A stretch of DNA of 5,784 nt from the NCBI GenBank assembly GCA_030446955.1, contig JAUJMG010000058.1, positions 1-5,784 on the forward strand, in the 5' to 3' direction. Below, piece after piece: positions 4,550 through 5,784 of the stretch. The position numbers and the translations under genes were made by a program. The notes beneath the pieces were generated by a model, which searched no databases, had not been told where the DNA came from, and worked only from the letters and a program-made list of their open reading frames with translations. Source of the DNA: Thermomicrobiales bacterium. GTDB lineage: Bacteria; Chloroflexota; Chloroflexia; Thermomicrobiales; UBA6265. Positions within the stretch are counted from its first letter, which is position 1; each line of letters starts with the position of its first letter.

Positions 4550-5784
4550 GTGCGGGTGGACCGGACTCCAGTTAAGGACGCCCACGAGGACCCGGTTGCG
4601 CCGCGCCACGGCCTGCTGCTTGGCATCCTGGCCGCCGGCGCCTTCACGACCGCGCTCAACGTGACGCTGCTCAGCCCACTGCTTGTCGACATCGCGGACG
4701 AGTTCGGCGTCTCGGAGGCTGCGGCGGGCCAGCTGGCCACGCTCACGGCCGGCAGTTCCGGGGTGATGGCCATCCTGGTGGCGCCCTGGATGGATCGCTA
4801 CTCTCGGGGGTTCTGGTTACGCCTGGAGTGCTCGCTGCTTTTCCTGGGGACCCTGCTCTCCGCGCTGGCGCCGGGCTTCGGCTGGATGTTCCTGGGGCGG
4901 GTGATCGCCGGGATCGGCGGCGCGGTGATCGGGGCGAGTTGCCTCGCGGCCTGCGCCGATCTCTACGACGACCCGGCCGCGCGCAATCGGGCGCTGGGCC
5001 TGATAAGCAGCGCCTTCACGCTCGGGGCCGTCTTCGGGTTGCCCCTGATCACCCTCGCCGCGGACCTGAGCGACTGGCGGTGGGCGATCGCGCTGCCGGC
5101 GCCGCTGGCTCTCCTCGTCCTTGCCGGGAGTGCCCGGCTGCCAAAGGTCGGCGTCACCCCGCGTGGGTCGCTCTGGCAGGCGTGGGTGGGCGGGTACCGG
5201 CGAGTCCTGGGCAGCGGCGAGACGGTCTGGCTGCTCGTCGCCGAGATTGGGTTCATGATCCCCTGGTTCGGATGGCTGATCTACTTCGGCGCCTTTGCCG
5301 AGACCGTCTTCGCCGTGGGGGCGACAACGCTCGCCGTCCTGTTCCTGGCCGGTGGCGCGGCCGAACTGGCCGGCAACAACCTCGCCCCGGCCTTGCTGCG
5401 GAGCCGGTCGCCGCGGTTCGTCGGCTACCTTGCCGTCGCCGTCGCCTCGGCGAACCTGCTGCTTGTGGGCGTGGCCTACGACCAGCGCTGGACGCTCTTT
5501 CCGTTCGTCGCGATCGGCAGCGCGATGGGCGCGATGCTCTTCATCTGCGTCAACGTCGCGCTGCTGGATTCCTTGCCGTCGGACCGGGGGGCGGTGATGT
5601 CGCTCCAATCGGCCTGCCTGGAGTTGGGCGGGGCGCTCGGCGTGGCCGCGACTGGGGCCGGGTTGGCCCTGCTCGACGACTACGAGGCGGTCTACCGCCT
5701 GCTCGGGCTGGTGATGCCGGTCGTGGCCCTCTTTCTGTTCGTGAGCGCCCGCCGCCGGACGGTGGCGACGCCGGTGCCTCTCCC
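4550..5784 (+). CDS. MFS transporter (partial, runs off right edge)
   Basis: The frame is open from 4550 to the window end (411 full codons plus 2 bases), with no stop reached. It encodes a very hydrophobic 12-helix-type membrane transporter resembling the AraJ/DHA1-like drug or metabolite permeases. After a charged 21-residue N-terminus, TM1 spans about 22-46 and TM2 about 58-81. The loop 2-3 has DRYSR (82-86), a degenerate MFS motif A. TM4 carries RVIAGIGGAVIGA from R117, matching motif B (R-x3-G-x-G). TM5 (about 145-168) has a glycine-rich LGAVFGLPL segment followed by a typical DWRW before TM6. A central loop and six further hydrophobic segments follow. The visible end is basic (RRR) and hydrophilic, so only a few residues are probably missing. 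GTG 4550 is chosen for GGAGG (4540-4544) 5 bases upstream; GTG 4556 and ATG 4517 are in frame but lack well-placed sites. Substrate and direction cannot be told. Confidence 0.92.
   Translation, partial: MRVDRTPVKDAHEDPVAPRHGLLLGILAAGAFTTALNVTLLSPLLVDIADEFGVSEAAAGQLATLTAGSSGVMAILVAPWMDRYSRGFWLRLECSLLFLGTLLSALAPGFGWMFLGRVIAGIGGAVIGASCLAACADLYDDPAARNRALGLISSAFTLGAVFGLPLITLAADLSDWRWAIALPAPLALLVLAGSARLPKVGVTPRGSLWQAWVGGYRRVLGSGETVWLLVAEIGFMIPWFGWLIYFGAFAETVFAVGATTLAVLFLAGGAAELAGNNLAPALLRSRSPRFVGYLAVAVASANLLLVGVAYDQRWTLFPFVAIGSAMGAMLFICVNVALLDSLPSDRGAVMSLQSACLELGGALGVAATGAGLALLDDYEAVYRLLGLVMPVVALFLFVSARRRTVATPVPL

Noticed and set aside
4817..5608. Minus-strand open frame of about 260 codons opposite the MFS gene
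   Set aside because: Its translation is highly charged, rich in Gln, Arg, Glu and Pro, as expected for the antisense of a hydrophobic membrane protein; the + strand frame has clear MFS features.

Overview
The window is high-GC bacterial DNA with four protein-coding genes, all on the + strand, separated by fairly large intergenic stretches. Three are recognisable by family: an acetyl-CoA synthetase-type short-chain acyl-CoA ligase, a DinB/maleylpyruvate isomerase N-terminal-type (MDMPI_N) metal-site protein, and a 12-helix-type MFS transporter that runs off the right edge. Strong G/C third positions, a GTG start and this gene mix fit a high-GC Chloroflexota (Thermomicrobia-like) or actinobacterial genome. 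No marker in the window decides between these, so the taxonomy is inference.

Layout. Positions 1-468 hold no convincing gene; a stem-loop lies at 402-434, just ahead of a small 99-residue hypothetical protein (469-768). Positions 769-1409 are a long stretch (about 640 bases) with no supportable gene, leading to the acs-type gene at 1410-3341, which has an excellent ribosome binding site. About 300 bases without a gene follow, with a possible stem-loop after the stop codon. The MDMPI/DinB-fold gene spans 3639-4289. A 260-base spacer (4290-4549) is unusually rich in inverted repeats, including a perfect 11-bp hairpin and a long bulged hairpin that overlaps a plausible promoter. The MFS gene starts at GTG 4550 and is open to the last base.

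How the genes relate. The gaps argue against one tight operon; each gene probably has its own promoter or at least its own leader. The ligase would activate acetate, propionate or a similar short acid with ATP and CoA. The MFS protein would export or import a small molecule. The DinB-fold protein may be a thiol-dependent enzyme of unknown substrate. No shared pathway can be shown from the sequence.

Points worth a second look are the ligase's altered ATP-loop motif and altered acyl pocket, the cluster of hairpins before the transporter, and the stem-loop before the small orphan protein. I do not see a clearly new multi-gene system here. There are no rRNA or tRNA genes, CRISPR array, insertion sequence or integrase.
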